Source: Temnothorax longispinosus
Taxonomy: Eukaryota; Arthropoda; Insecta; Hymenoptera; Formicidae
DNA length: 64,000 nucleotides
Direction of reading: 5' to 3'
NCBI RefSeq assembly: GCF_030848805.1
Contig: NC_092362.1
Span: 1,984,001 to 2,048,000 of the forward strand
Shown here piece after piece: positions 37,886-52,900 of the stretch. Below the pieces are notes generated by a model. The model saw only the letters and a program-made list of their open reading frames with translations. It was not told the origin of the DNA and made no database searches. The position numbers and the translations under genes were made by a program. How positions within the stretch are numbered: the stretch's first letter is position 1; every line of letters begins with the position of its first letter.

Positions 37886-37957
37886 TGAATATTACAATTA
37901 ATTAAGATTTTTATGAAAATAAAAAATGGCATCTTCTCTAATTAATTGTAACATTCA
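37886..37957. repeat. Short inverted repeat, 72 bases
   Basis: TGAATATTACAATTAATTA on the left pairs with its complement on the right, with one change. Confidence 0.5.
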
Positions 37958-40900
37958 GATTTAACGACTTAACAATTAAATTATTCTAGGTAAAAAAATA
38001 AATATTTGCAATAAAAATTCTGCAAGTTGTACAGTAACGTAATATAAAAAAAGGGATACAAAATGATTTATATGAGAAAAAAGTGAAATCAATCCTCGGC
38101 CTGCAGCTGATGACGTTCACTGTACGTCTGCGTATCTCATAATGAAATCTAATTGGCTTATAAAAAGCCGAGTATGCCAACAAGCATTAAGATTACCATA
38201 CTTTTTTCTTAGTAGCACTTAACTTTATATCTCATAATTGCAACGTCGGAACGACCTCGTCCGCGATTTATTCGACATCATATAGTTTCTCAAATTGCAA
38301 TAGCGACGTACGCATCCTTTCCATCTGGAATAACGAGATATACGAAATAAAAAAAAAAAAGATATTCCGGTATTTGTTGAGCAAATAATGGAGTCAATAT
38401 TATAAAATAATATCCCAATAGGAATAGACAGATCTTTCTGCCACGATCATCTTCAACTAATTAATATATCTAATATGTTAATTCGCTTTGTTAACATGCT
38501 TAACGCGCTAATAATATTTCATTAACTGATCAAGACAAATTGAAAAGCTAGTCTATTAGAGCAACAATAACGTAGATAGGTATCACATCGTACATTGCGT
38601 AACAATAGAGACAAATTGTCGGACAAGTTCTCACAATTCTTCACGAATCTACTCTTGTCTGTCGGCGTGATGCACTTGCTGCTTCTTCTACCGCCGAACG
38701 AACCGCCGCGGCGCCGCTGCAAACAAACCGATAAAGTGCCGGTACCGCGCGAAGGTATTAAAATACGCCTACGCTACACGGACGGCGTTTGCACGAGAAT
38801 GTTATGCGTTAATGGGCCGACTTCCCGGACATGGCGAGTTTCGACGGTCGCAGCAAATCGTCAGCTGACAATGACATTGCTGTCCGTAACGTCACGTCGC
38901 AGACGCCACGGATTCCGTTTCTCTCGCAACGCTCATGTCCGACAAAATGCGAGATGAACGTTGCGCTTGCAAGCGATACATGACATAAATATGGATATAA
39001 ATAATTAAAGCGTACTTATCACTATTAATAGTCGGAATGCGTTTTAATATAATATAAACTTACAAAGAGATGGTAACATAATAAGACAGTTTAAGAGATA
39101 ATAAGATTATATTACTTGAAAATCAAATATCTCTAGCGTAATTAATGATTATTGTATTTATCACTCCTTGTTTTATTAACGTTAACAATTGTAATTTACA
39201 ATAACTAAAGGTTTATTAATTAGTAAGGTTTCTATAATTTTTATTTGCTTCACACGATATATTTTGGTATTTAAATGTTATCAAATATTTTTTCGCAATC
39301 ATCTAAAATTAGATAAGAATATTGAAACGAGAAAATTAATCTCATTGATGCATTACTTTGATCAAAATATATTATAGCAAAAAAAGAGGAAGATAAAGAT
39401 ACATAGTAACGTTTTAAATTCTACATTAGAAATAAACTGATCAAAGTCCGTGTACCTTGTACGCTAGTATCATACGTTGCAAGATAAATTTATACAAAAC
39501 TGCACTATTCTTTTGCAAAAATGATCTATTGTCCAGATCTATTATTCTATTTGTCAATCTGTGGCCCAACAGAGATGCAATAAAAAAGAAATGACAATGC
39601 AAATATAATTTATATTTGCATGCTTATTTAATTTATATTCCTGCTATGTTTTTCTTTTATATTTTTCATTCTAATATTACATTACTGTCATCATATAAAT
39701 GTGACGAATCGAGTTATTATCGCATAAAGGACTTTGCCTTAGCAGACGCGAGCAAAGGTTTAACTTGGTATAATCGAAGCGACAGAGAAGATTATTGAGA
39801 AGATAAAAGTAAATCGATCATCGATTTATCCCACATTTTTACGTCTCATCTCTTTCTTATATCACTATACGCGATTTTCTTCTTTCATGTAATAATTACT
39901 CGCATTCGCAGCAATTGCCGGTTACCGCATCACAAGTCGATTACAAGAAAAAATAAATAAATAATCAAGCTTAAGTAATGCTTAAGTAATTCATATTAGA
40001 ACAGGTAATTCTGACAGATTTCAAAATTTACTCTGCAGTAGATAAAAAAATGTAAGTTATGAAACCTTCGTTTCCCTCCTACATTCTGAATAGCATATCA
40101 AAAGTACTCATACATTACCGTTTGTTCGAAGAACTTCTCTCTAATATTTTCTGAGAACTGTATAACGACGTCTGGTGTGTTTAGGAACTAAAAACGAATA
40201 TTGTCTCGTGTACTTCAATAGACCAATTTGGCGGATGGCGCAAAAGCGGAAGGCAAATTTCTTAACAAATGTGTGCTCTCGTGCACGCGCGGTATATCAT
40301 TATTTGTTAGAGTTTACAAACCGAGACGGTTCCGGTCGATTTTACCTTGCGCAATCAGCAATCTACACGGTGCACTCAGCAGCCGGTGGTAATCTGCTCT
40401 TATCTCTTCTCCGCCACCTATGGTTTTGCAATTTAGGCGTATGCAACATGAAATATCGTTGCCGCGGCGCGGCGAGAGTACGCGAAGGCGCACGCGGCGA
40501 TTTCTACCGCATAGGTATACGCGCCGACTGAAATCCTTATCGTGTCGGTCTTACGGCGATCCGGTCGGAATGCACGCTCTGAAATGTAAGCGTGAGACTG
40601 AAGGGAAAAGAGAAAGAAAAGAAAAAGAAATAACCCCGCATAAATTACAAATAATATAGATGCGAGCGAGGCGTTTGCCTGTAGATGCCTGTAAAATTTA
40701 CGATTGGAAACACGTGCATCCGTCGCGAGTGCGGGACACGCGGGGGAAAGCGCTGTGAGGAGACGTCTTAACGTGAAATACACCGTAGGTACTTGCACAA
40801 TTATAATTATGCAATCGCGGTCGCTTGAACGCGCACTTTCGCTACGTATATATCTGTGCGAATTCTAGAAAAAGAAAGAGAATATTATCGGCGATTTTTG

Positions 40901-43900
40901 TAATGATTTAAACGCGCCCTGCTTCACGCCAGGATCGTAAAATCGAGATTAAATTGAAGTTCTTATTGTCTCAGTCGCGTTCGTCATCGCAAACCGGATA
41001 ATGACAATGACGTGTTATGGATCCAGGAGTTATTAAATTACTATATCGCGGTTTCACTTTCACCCCGTTTCGTTGACAAGTTTCTCCTCGCGTATATGCG
41101 CCGATGTAGTAATTTATGCCCCGCGTTTTACCGTCCCGTAGACGCGCTGCATTTTAATTGGCTAGTACGGAAAGCATACGTTAGAAATGTGACAACGTAG
41201 TCATAAAATTTTAACGAATCAAGCGTGACGACACTCGAGAAACTGATGCATGAGATTACAGTAAATAATTTCTCAAAATTTTTCATAAAAACGAACTAAT
41301 GTACCAAATTCTGTTAAAGATTCTATTACAAATATTAACATTTATAATTCTGACACATTTTACATATTCTGTTAATTTAAAACGACAGTGACCTGGATTT
41401 AAAATAATTATTAAATTACAATGCATTAAAATTTCAAAATAAACGCGACTACATTATAAACTATAACTGTCGACATGTATACAATTACGTCACAAATATG
41501 CGTGTTCAAGTTGCAGATTGTTTGCACAACTGAGAGAATTCTACACTTTTCGATCGTGCTCGAATGGAATTCGTATTACGAGCGAAGAGAAACGCAACGG
41601 CCAAAAAACCGGCCGAATAAATAAACGCCGTTAATCACTTTGCATATTACGAAATGTGCATTCACCTTGATAAAATGAAGATCCGCAGCGTGACCCTGTC
41701 GGGGATAATAAAAAGAAGGAAGCGCCTATGTGTGAATCGCTCAACACGTTGCGCAATGCACGACGCGCCGATTAAATTATCATAAGTACAAAAGAATCAA
41801 TGAAAAGACGAACGCAATAAAAATGCACGCTGTATACAAGTTAATATACTTCCAAAATGTTTTTTTACATATTCTGGAAAATTGTAACTCTTTAAATATA
41901 TCAAATTTTTCCTATTCTTTTTCACGATTACAGACAATTAATATAAAAAATTAAAAAGTAAAAGAATATTGCAATAAATAATGCTTCAAATTTGCTCTAA
42001 AGAATTAGCTTCAAATGATACGATAAATAAATCGCATAAAAATCTGCATTGCTAATTCGCGACACCCTGAACGACGCGACGCTGGCTATCGAGACAAGGT
42101 CAAAGTGATGTTCAGGTTCTCCGAACTATGATGTTGGGACTTCAAACCCGCGGGACTACTTCATGGACGCGAGGGGAAGTATGGGAGTGGATGATTTTCT
42201 CGGAATTATAAATAAATTGCCGTCATCGATCGCCATTCCAGCGTCACCGTTGATGCCCTCGCACTATCGGGCTTTCCTGTTACAATAAAATTTAGTTTCC
42301 CTCGTCCATGCGTAAACGCGGCGCGTGCGATTGCTTTCTTCTTTTTTTCTATTTTGCAAGAAAAAGGGATCATTAAATATTTGCCGTTCCGTAATACGAG
42401 AGCGGAGAAAGGCACATTGTGTTGTGTAGATAGGTATGGTTTTGAAGTAAAAGGAAAAAGCTAATACCAGATATCGTGCGTAAACCCTCATGTGGAAAGA
42501 AATTTACGCACCGTGAATCTAAGGCCACGCTTAGAGGCAGCTTCGTATCGCGTATAGTTTTACGAAAAATACGCAGAAATAAAACTAATATAAAACTATT
42601 GAAATCAGATAAGGAATCTGCAAAATTCATAGCTCTTCCACTTTTAGTGCTATTGATTCACAATTTTCTCCATGTAATAGATATAAAACCAGTTGATTTA
42701 TAATATATTATAATTTTAAGTATTTGCTTCAAACACTAAGATTAAAAAAAATTGCTTTATTTTTCTTTATTTTAACTGCTTTAGTAGCGGGATAAGATAA
42801 AGTAATCAAACAAATTTATTAGGTGGAGAAAAAACCGCGATAATAAGCGGTTTGAAACTATTATTTAACAGCGCATGCTATTAACATTTAAATATTCTCT
42901 AGTTTAAAAAATAAATAAAAGTGCACTTAAATTTTTACTTTACAATTCTTAAACGTTCTAAAGAATACAGCGTGAAGTCGCATAATTGAAAAGCGTTTCA
43001 ATTCTTCTTCTTTTTATGAATAAATTCCAGAAAATAATATTTGAATCATGCGAATATATGAATTTTTGGCATCTTATTACGCCTAGCAATATCACCGTCG
43101 ACTAAGTGGTATGCACAAATATGAAACCTTTTATCTGATAAGAACCGTTGGTTCGCGATAGCGTGTTCAAACCAGATAACCATTTTTGGTCGGTGATGCA
43201 AAAGACCAACAGAAACTGAATTTACAGTTAAGTTGGAGTTTCGAAGATAGCTCTTCGCGAGATAAGAACATTTTCTAAACACATCTGTTTCTCATTTATC
43301 TCTTTTAGTAACCATTAATTCTTCGTCTTCTTCATTTTACAATAAATAAAGCATCCTTGCGCGAGATATCTTAATGCAAATAATGGTACGGTTGAAAAAT
43401 TAATTAGTCCACTTCTCTGCTTTATCAAGACATGATAGGCAAGAAATTACGTTGAAGAATATTTTTAACGGCTGTTTCAAATTCTGCTCGTCTTCAGTAG
43501 AGGACAGCATTCACTGAAGAGAGTATGGAGGCTACAGATACCCGCCGTATCGACGGACAAACGCGTGAAAATCATGAATTACCGCTTCGAGTAACATTTG
43601 CAACTTGCACTTCTTTAATAAAAAAAATATTGTCGACATTCGCGTGCGATTTTATGTTTCTTAATAAATAATAGCATCTACAGAAATATCTAAAAATATA
43701 AGTAAAATCTGACACAATGTTTCGCTAATTATAATTTCATTGTCCATTGTAAATTTAACATCCTCTGAATCTTTGAATTATTGTTATATTGTCTCATTAG
43801 AAATGTATGACTATGCAGTAACGATATTTTCAAAGATATTACTACAAGAAGTTTGTTATTTATTAAACATTATACAGATAAATATAGTATATCTTGTTGA

Positions 43901-45222
43901 AATCATTTTTTTATTAAAAATCTATAGTACGCCTTAAGAAGACTAGACGATGCTCTGAAACTATGATCTCTATAAATTACTCAAGAAAATATTAAAATTT
44001 AAGTACGTGATACTAAAGGAAGAAATATTAGATGGCATATGCTACAGCAATTTTAAGTTAAATATATTTATTTTTGCAGTAAATATTATCATTAAAATTA
44101 AATAATTAATAAAACTATTTGCAACTGTTTCAGAAAATAATTCTCAAGTCTATCTATAATCAACAATTATATACAAACTAAAAATCATTGTACATGAACA
44201 AGTTTCTCTTTTTATTACAATGTTTATTTGAATATTTCATTTGCAAAAACTTTATATGTATATTAAAAAGAAATATAAAAATACTTTTCTTGCTTTATAT
44301 CTTCACGTTTTTTTAATTATTTTCAACTATTTCTTCAATATATTAGAGATTCATATCTATTATCTTTCATATTATTTGAAAAATTCTTTCTTGATCATTC
44401 TTTTAAGAAATTATTCTAATAATTTTACATTGAATAATATCGCAGAATACACGACGTAGCGGTCTATTTGCAATGACTGTGAAGTTATTATCTTATCTGA
44501 CCTATTTTAAGTTTACGTTACCGTATCGTGTGTAAATACTAGCTACGCCCAAATAGCATTCGGTATGAGAATCTTCGGGGAGATTTGCCGCAAAAAAAAT
44601 GAACGTTCATAAATTATATGGAGAATTTCATTCTAATTACGTAAAACACGCAATACGTAATATGAGCTTCCGAGTTTATAATGTCAATATCATATCTTTC
44701 AGAATATTTGTCTTTTAGTTTTTAGCTTAGATCATTCTTGATTATCTAGGACAGCTTCAACATACTACGCTGTGGTTGCCAACAGATGGCAGATCACCAA
44801 ATAATTTCTCGTTGGCATAATAAGAATCGTATAATATTTATCCGCAAAACACACTGTAAACATATATACATAAATTTCTAGTTATAAACAACATCTACAT
44901 TTTTATGTAGGCGAGCAGGAATATCAATCAATATCTTATCGTATAATCCCACACTGCGCTTAATTAGTTTGATAAATAGAGAACATATATGTGTGTATAG
45001 GTATAGCGCGTTGGAAGATAAAAATATTTTAATATTGCTCTTGATGCGCAATTATCATTATTTTTTACGGATTGCAGACGTCGAAGCATTTTATTGTGCA
45101 TTGTGCAACGCACGTCGCAACTCGCACCTAGCTTCTATTGTCATTATCTTATCTTTTAACATTTTAAAAATAACGCATTATCTTTGTTATATAGTTTCGT
45201 ATGTATATAAGATGCATCATTC

Positions 45223-45240
45223 TGTGTGTGTGTGTGTGTT
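45223..45240. repeat. (TG)n microsatellite
   Basis: About nine TG units. Confidence 0.85.
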
Positions 45241-45539
45241 TTTCTAATTTTCTGTAGAATCCCTGATAGTCATTTTAGAAGAGATTTATCTCAGACCAAG
45301 TTCATTGACCTATATATTCAACTATTATAACTAGAAACAGAATAATCTGATTTTGATTTGCAAAATCCGCGGCCAATATCTTTCTTTCAACGTCACGTTG
45401 ATAACGTTTGAAGAAGTGTCCCCGAATTTAAAAATACATCTTCCATCCGTATATTTGTCTAATTATCTACTCCGCTGTCTCCGCTCCGAAATCTGCCAAC
45501 CAAAATATCATTCGCTGAGCGTCATTCAGAACCGCGAGT

Positions 45540-46078
45540 CTCCGTAAACAGAATCTCGCCACGACCTGTTCAACACTGTGCCGCCGCTCGTTTACGCTCA
45601 TTCGCATCGTCCACGCACTTCCTTTCAGCGTTCGACTGTAGCCTCTCGCCGTCCGTCGCATCGACGCCCACGCAGTCGATCGGCAATCACGGCGCGTTCT
45701 CCAACAATCTCTCAGCCCACTCAGCTCAGAGAGTGCCGCGAGCCCGAGTTCCTCTGATTCCAGGTGGCGTATCGGTGCCTCACCTGCCAGCGTACAATTT
45801 TTACCTGCGACCCTCCACCGGATCGGGGACCAGCGCCCGACCAATCGGCGCGCCCGACCCTGGGGCCCCACGCTCCAACGCTCGTTCCATCTCCTCGAGG
45901 AAAGGTACGCCTCGAATAGCTCGCTCGGCTCGAACTTAGTTCAGAAATTCCGCCGTGCGCAATAAACGAACGTGAAACCGATTGTCCTGCCTGCGCATAT
46001 TGCGCCGCGTGATCGTGCGCCTTTGCGAGTGGATCGTCGTTTTACTTTGGGAACGTCGACAACAGTCCCGCGGACCAG
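45540..46078 (+). promoter_or_regulatory. CpG-rich block: candidate promoter and first exon of gene C
   Basis: A sharply CG-rich block in AT-rich surroundings ends in a textbook donor, GGACCAG|GTGAGT, at 46078/46079. The stretch 45940-46078 contains no ATG, as expected of a 5' leader. Gene C's first coding exon opens with an acceptor at 57481-57482, so an upstream non-coding exon is needed; this is the best candidate on the right strand within the window. The transcription start is not determined. The link over 11.4 kb is an inference. Confidence 0.35.
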
Positions 46079-46848
46079 GTGAGTGTTCGAACGCGAACGG
46101 AGCGAACGCAGGACGCCTTCCTGCACTTGGCTGACGATGCAAGATCGGGCCGATCGGCAACGCGATCGGTCACTCAAGATGGCTCCGACTTCGCCGAGGA
46201 TCCCTCGACACGTCAAGCTATAGGACGTGACGTTGATCGTTTTGGTGCCGGGAACGTTATCTTATCGTCGTAAACCATTTTATTGCGTCGCGCGATCGTC
46301 GCGATATACTTCCCGATTCCTTCGTGTGCAACGGGCAAAAGCGTTCACCGAATTTCACTCGTGAATCACGCATGCTATTCCAATCATTGCAAGAAACTTT
46401 TTCCATCCTCTTTCCTTATTTGAACTTGTGCGAAACTTGTTTCTTCCTTGCCGCGTTTATTCGCAATTGTTAGCGTTGCAGATTAACGCGAAACGATCCC
46501 TGCATAGGATCGTTGAAGTCTCCTTGCATGCTGTTAACGCGTACGTCAACAGAATAAAATACGCGTTCGAGGAATCCCGGAGTCAGCTGCGATTCGAGTT
46601 TTCTTACGATCGGCTTTCTTATGCAAAAATCTCACATCTAAGACATTGCAATTTACGCAATTTCCGTAACTAAAATAAATTAACAGAAAAGTATATATTT
46701 GTTTCGCCAATAATTGATTAATGAGAAGGACTCTATTTTTATAATCGACGTTTGGCTAGTGTCGTGACTGGTCGGATTAATCGTCAAGACTTTTTCGACC
46801 ACGGGTTTTGGTCGTTTCTAAATTGATATATAATCTTTGACACTTACA

Positions 46849-46928
46849 TATAAGCATCTTATTTTTATTAAATTAAATTATTAAATTTATTGCGAAAAAT
46901 ATTACCTCAGCCAGGGTAAAATAAATTC
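46849..46928. mobile_element. Non-autonomous repeat, copy 2 (internal fragment)
   Basis: Matches 10327-10400 in the opposite direction. The core AATATTACCTCAGCCAGGGT and the flanking ATTAAATTTATT and AAGCATCTTA blocks are shared, with a small indel. Only the inner part of the element is present. Confidence 0.55.
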
Positions 46929-49807
46929 AAATTTCACGAATGTTAGAGCGCAACAAATGTGGTGAGAAAAATAAAAAACTTAGATTAACTCAGAGTTGTA
47001 GTTTCTCGATACGGAGCTAGTGAAATTTTTCAAAAAGTTTCTTCGCGTTCGCAGATTGTCACGAGATGTCTCATTGTCTTCAACGATTATAATCATGTCA
47101 CATCATCGTCGATAAATTACCGATTAATTACGAGCAACGCGCAACTCCATGTTAATCATTTAATATGAATGCATGGTTAGCCTTTGAATTAATTCAAAGT
47201 TAAACATTAACATGCCTCAAGTTTCAAGAAATCGAGAAATATCCATCCGCGTTACGCTACGTCACTCATATATTTCGCGTTACTCCCTTTAATCACAGAA
47301 ACTCCGTAGCACCTCCGGAGTTGCAAAGTGCTTTTCGAAAGCGTATTCCGATCGCCGTAAAATTACACGAACGACAGAAATCGCACTTGAGTCATCCTCA
47401 TTTCCGATTCCATCCTTCAGCCGTACGCCAACGTGACCTGGAAACCGCCGGTAGTCGAATGCAAATTCCGGTCGCGAAGATATCGCGCCGATTCGTTCGC
47501 GTCGCGTCGCGGGGCTAGTCGCGGAATTCCCTTGGCACTGCTCGCCACTCAACGCGTTTCGCGTATCGCGTATCGCGCATAGAATTAATTCGTACGTCGC
47601 GTCGCGTCGCTCGCTCGTAACGCAACTCGGTTGTTGACTGTCGACAGTGTCGACAGAATGTACTGTACGAGTGACCTCACCGTATATTTTTAGGCGTTAT
47701 CGTTCGGATCTACGTCAATCGGTCAGAACACTCTGAACGATTTCGGCCGGCATCTGTCTCAATGACTTTCACACGAAACTTTCCACGAGGCTCGTGAAGA
47801 CATATCCAGCGAGAAAATCGATAAATTCTTTGTAAATTGCGCCATTAAGTCATGTGATTGCTCGAGTGCAAACAAAGCATGTTTTAAAAGTATTAAGTGG
47901 CCTTTATCACTCTTCCACTTATCTTAGATACGAAATCTATATTTTGTTTAAAAAATCCCCGAATTACCTAGTGTTTTTAAAGTTTATCTTATTTAGCACA
48001 GGTAGAATAGATATTTTTATAATTTACTATATAATATTATTTATTTTATTTATATTTAAATACATTATTTATATTATTTATTCAATTTATTCAATTTTAT
48101 TAATTTATTTATGTATTACATTAAAATGCAATTATAATGTATTCCTTAACCAACGCGACATAAACATATAAATCTTTGTGCAAGCTTGCACAATAATTTA
48201 AATAAAAATAAGCAAATAAAGATTGATTATATAAAGAACTTGAAATCTGTTACACACATGTTAACGGAATAACGAATAACCAAGGGAAATCAAAGAGCAG
48301 CCTGGTTGCTGGTCACGATGGCAAAGTCAGTGCAATTAATTATGTTCATAGTTTCTTATCGCACGCTGTCCAATATCATTCCGCCCATATTACTGAAGTC
48401 GAAATTAAACAATTTTGTGAATCCTTTGCTTCATATTTTCGAATTGTTCATTAACATATTGATTTTAGCTTGAACTCTTTGATTTTATTTTCTCTTCGAA
48501 TTAAAAAAGATATTTTCATATACTGCGCGAAATCTGACGTTCTCATTCTCTCGCGTGATGCACTACAATGTAGGTATGCGACGTAATTCGACCGGCGCTA
48601 TTATTATTTTGCATCTTTCGGATTATGCCATTACACAATAGCGCAAGGTCAGTGTCCACCCAGATGATCTATTTTTACATGCAAGAATAAGCGCGAGTCA
48701 TGTGCCACCGTCGAGTCTGGTTGTGAAAGCAGGCGAGTGCATGATAATGATCAAAGTGCAAACTGTAAAACTGCGAAGCGAAATGCGTACATCAAGTTGC
48801 TACGTTGCATCCTATACTACGTTGTTATTTATATTAATAACTATATACGTATTCCTGAACGTTCCATTAATTAATATTATACAGGAACCTGAGTTTTCTC
48901 TAACGAAATATTTTACGTCTAAAATTAAATCGCTCTAAATAACAAACATGTTTCTATTAAAGAAAAACCAATTTAAAATGTATTTTTTAATTTATAATTT
49001 TTGAAAATTATGTAAATGTTACTATAAAATCGAAATTTACAAGAGAGAAATTATTTTATTTAGACAAAAAGAGAGTAATAACATTAGATATTAATTTGTT
49101 TTGTTTTTATAAAATTTCTCTGAACTCTGTGAAAAGTACATTATTTGAGAAACATTTATACGAAATGTTTAAAAAAATACTACCAATTTAAAATATTCTT
49201 CGGTGGCATTATCTTGCCGCGCTAGGCACTGAATCTTCCTCCCGTCTCGATACTTTTATTTGACTTTGTACCGGATGCATAAAGTTCGAGTGGAAGAGCC
49301 AGTTCGTGCCAAATGTATCGATTTATTCTCTTTACCACTTCGCCTTTTTTATTCCGAGAAAGAGAAAAACACACGCGATAGTTCCACACAATAAGCTCTT
49401 TATCAACGCGATGAATAATATAGTGTGATAAAAGAGATAAATGATTAATACGTGGTCGTTCATCGTACATGACAGCAGTTTCGGCATTTTACTTGTGAGC
49501 AAAAAGTATGCAAAGGAGAAAAAATAAATCACATTTACAAACACGTCAGACAAATATTTAAACTTGTCCACATTTTTCTCCATCTGCAATTGCTTCTATT
49601 ATCTGTAGATAGCCATGAAAGGCAAAATAGAATCACTATCAGTCGGAAACATTAGAGATTCAAGAATCGCATGATCAGGAAATTATATTTCCTGGTTATT
49701 CCACTATAGATCAGTAGAATATCGCGAGTATTATTCTTCTCATGTTTTCCTGCATGGTGTTCCTGGTATAAATTAGTATGATTTTATCTTAAGATTTTTA
49801 TCTTAAA

Positions 49808-49961
49808 TCAGAATGTTTATCACAATTAAGAATTTAATTGACTATACTGGCAATGATTATAATCGTTACCACGATTATGCCAGTATAGTCAATTAAATTC
49901 TTAATTGTGTTAATTATTGACTGGCGAAGTCAATGTTACTTATTCGGTCAGAATGTTTATC
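49808..49961. mobile_element. Non-autonomous repeat, copy 3, with a perfect 32-base hairpin
   Basis: A perfect inverted repeat of 32 bases (49821-49852 and 49878-49909) surrounds a 25-base loop. It is followed by an end (49910-49947) matching 10268-10305 inverted. The whole is bracketed by a 14-base direct repeat, TCAGAATGTTTATC, at 49808-49821 and 49948-49961, which may be a target-site duplication. Confidence 0.6.
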
Positions 49962-52900
49962 TTAAATCAATGTGATTTGTTCCGGTTGTATAAACTTCGA
50001 AGAGAGATAAGAAGTTGTAATTTTTCTTTAATTTATTTATACATTCTAATTGTCACGCATTATTGAGCTCTGCTTCTTTGCAATTGAAAAATTAATATTT
50101 AATACAATTTTTCTAGTTTTTAGTTAGAAAATGCGTGATTCAACCGTGCTGTGACTTGAGTGTCCTCAGAAATTGATATCAAAGAACGCTTAAGCAATAT
50201 TCCCGGAAGATATTTCAGTTCGGTTCACGTATGCAACTATAAAAGGCTACGCGGCAACGAACGTGCTTTCGATTCACCGTGAACCACTCGCCATTGAATC
50301 AGGACGATTTCCTCAATGCCGTGTGGTTGTGACGAGGTCGGGCTGTATAGGGATAACGACGATATTTTGTAGCACGAAACGCAGTTTCTTTATGTATCCT
50401 AATGACCCATAAAAAGAGCAACCATGTCAAAGAAAAAGATAATATTTTTATTGAAAAAGATAATCATAATAGTTATTTCACAACAAAATGATATAATTTA
50501 GTTTCATTTATTATCATTAAGAAATCACGAAGATATTGCTTTTCTTTGATAAAATTTGTGTGTCTCGGACGATACCGCAGACCGAGGAAATCGAAATTAA
50601 TAGATTTCTGTTATCATGATGGACTAATTGGAAACGTACATAAGTTTCAGATAACTACAAATTGTACAAGTGCATTATATTCAGAGTTTGATAAGAAAAA
50701 TCTAACGAGTTTCGTAATTACGAGTTCACTCAAATAATGGGCAACAATGCACGCTATAGATTCATATTACATTTTAGTATTTTTACAACTTGATATAGAA
50801 TCACTTTTTGAACTGTATAGGTAAAGAAAAAATAGCGTTTAATTTTGAAGAATAGTTCAAATTAACTAAAGAAGATTACCTAATAAAACCACATGCACAA
50901 TTTCAGAGATACTTTGTGGAATCGCGCCGTTTTGAGTAATATTTATGTTCCGCGCGGTAGGCGTAGGTGTCTTCGTGGCGAGCCGCATTTAAATCGCGTA
51001 AAATACGTATTATATCCTCTGTCCTCGGTCCCGACGTTATTTATTAAGCGAACAACCGGACAGACTCGTATCGTCCGTACATATCGAATACGATGAGGCA
51101 TCGACACGTGCGGCCGTATCATCCGCGCGTTCACTATCTTCCATTTCTCTTTCCCTTCTGCCGAATCACGAAGATCTAGAGGGTCAACGGCGTGGATTGA
51201 CCTCTAGCGAGCAGACGGTTACTGACACGAGGAAAAGCATCGTTGCAGCGAGCAAGCGCGGATTGTGCCTCAGTGCTGATGAGATATCGTCACGGTTGAT
51301 GATTTCTAGGAATTAAGATTCTCGCGGCAGATGCAGCGGAACTTTAATCGAACCTCTAGACGCTCGAGCGGCGAGTCGTTGCGCGAAATTCCTGTGGAAA
51401 TTTATAAACAATTCTAGGAAGATGAAGGAAAAATGCGCTTGTGCTCATATCTACGTGATTTGTATGCGGTGTCGCTTTCTAGAGAGAGTTCAGGGGAGTT
51501 CAGAGAAATTGAAAAAAATCTAAAATACGCAGCCGCTCTCAGTCGTCGCGTTTGCAGGCTGTACCGTTTGTTAACCGTGTACGCTAAATTACAACGGGCA
51601 ACAGCGCGACCGGAGACAAAACAAATATGCTCTTCGAGTACAGAGTACGAGAGATAAATATACCGATAACACAGTGAGATAAAGCACAATATCTTTCGTG
51701 ATAAAGAGGAAGTGGTGAATGCTATATTCTTGAGAGTTAAATAACTCCAGGTAGACAGAGGATAAGATTTATTTAATTGAAATGTTTATTTGGTACGTGA
51801 AAGTAGGTTTTTAAAATGGATTGACGATAACAATTAAATTAAAGATATCATCCGAGAGCTATATTTACAATAGTCTCGTTTTTTTATTATTCTCTTATTC
51901 TTCCCTCTCTTCCTTATTTCTACTTGTTAGAAATATTTTATTATGTTATTTAACGATAATACTGTGCATTATCACATTGATATTAATTATACAAATAAAG
52001 AAATGTCATCAATATCTTCATTTATTCATTTATTTACACAAGAGACGTTGGGTAAATATATACGTCTCTATATGTGTACATAAATTAAAATATAAAAATA
52101 CGTTTGGTTCATCCCACGTATATCTCCATATATAAATAAAATAAAATATAAAAATGCATATGTCATCGCGAATTCATCATATGCTAATTATATAGCTTCG
52201 CATATAGCTATTAAACTAAGGAGACTAGACGCGCAATCTGTCGTCGTAACTCATGTTACTTTTGTAATTGCAACGCTCGCGCATTGCGTAAGTTCCAATT
52301 ACGATGCGAAAAGCGTTTACGCGACGAAACAAGAGCATCGCGGAAAAAAAAATACATGCCGATCTTCGTGAAAAGGTGGATTCCGAACGAAAGGAATGTA
52401 TATGTACTCCTCGCTCAACATTCTCGTTTAATGAGTGAAGCAGTTTTACGATCCGTGCACATTTGACGATAGAAGCTGTACGTAATAACCGGTGATAATT
52501 ATCATAATCGCTGGCATATACTACACCATTCAACCTGTACGTGTGTTTGCAATGGAGACGCTGACATTTTATCACCGTCTAGAGTTTCTAACGTGACGTC
52601 AGATTCTTGGGCTATCAATAAAAAATTATTTAGCTATGCAAGCTATGCTATCGCGAATTAATCGCTGATCGTAATTTTCTTTTGAGCTTATTGTTCGCCG
52701 ATATCATGCACGTTTATTGATTAGAATCGCAAATGGATTTTGAATGAGAGGCATTATTTAATTAATGTTGAAAGAACATGAATAACATTATAGGTGCTCT
52801 GGTGTTAAGCTAGTCCTGAGTGGATCACAATCGCGCTCACCGCGACAAGACGAATGACAGAATGGACGTGTAATTCCTATTTGGAAAGCAAAGTATGCCT

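Larger units (their letters stand above)
29461..45539. other. Long non-coding stretch between the B and C promoter candidates
   Basis: No ORF with gene-like features; the longest (164 codons, 33770-34264) has no recognisable motif. It contains inverted repeats at 30127-30495, 35908-36048 and 37886-37957, a heptamer minisatellite at 32149-32190 and a (TG)n run at 45223. CG-rich patches near 31560-32000, 32520-32760, 33750-34500, 36360-36900, 37060-37470, 38640-38950 and 40220-40760 may be regulatory. Much of the rest (for example 30000-31300, 39000-40000, 43600-45200) is AT-rich with nothing visible. Confidence 0.5.

Noticed and set aside
42097..42110. AGGTCAAAGTGATG, like a nuclear-receptor DR1 site
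   Set aside because: The second half-site is imperfect and such short matches are expected by chance in 64 kb; no promoter nearby.
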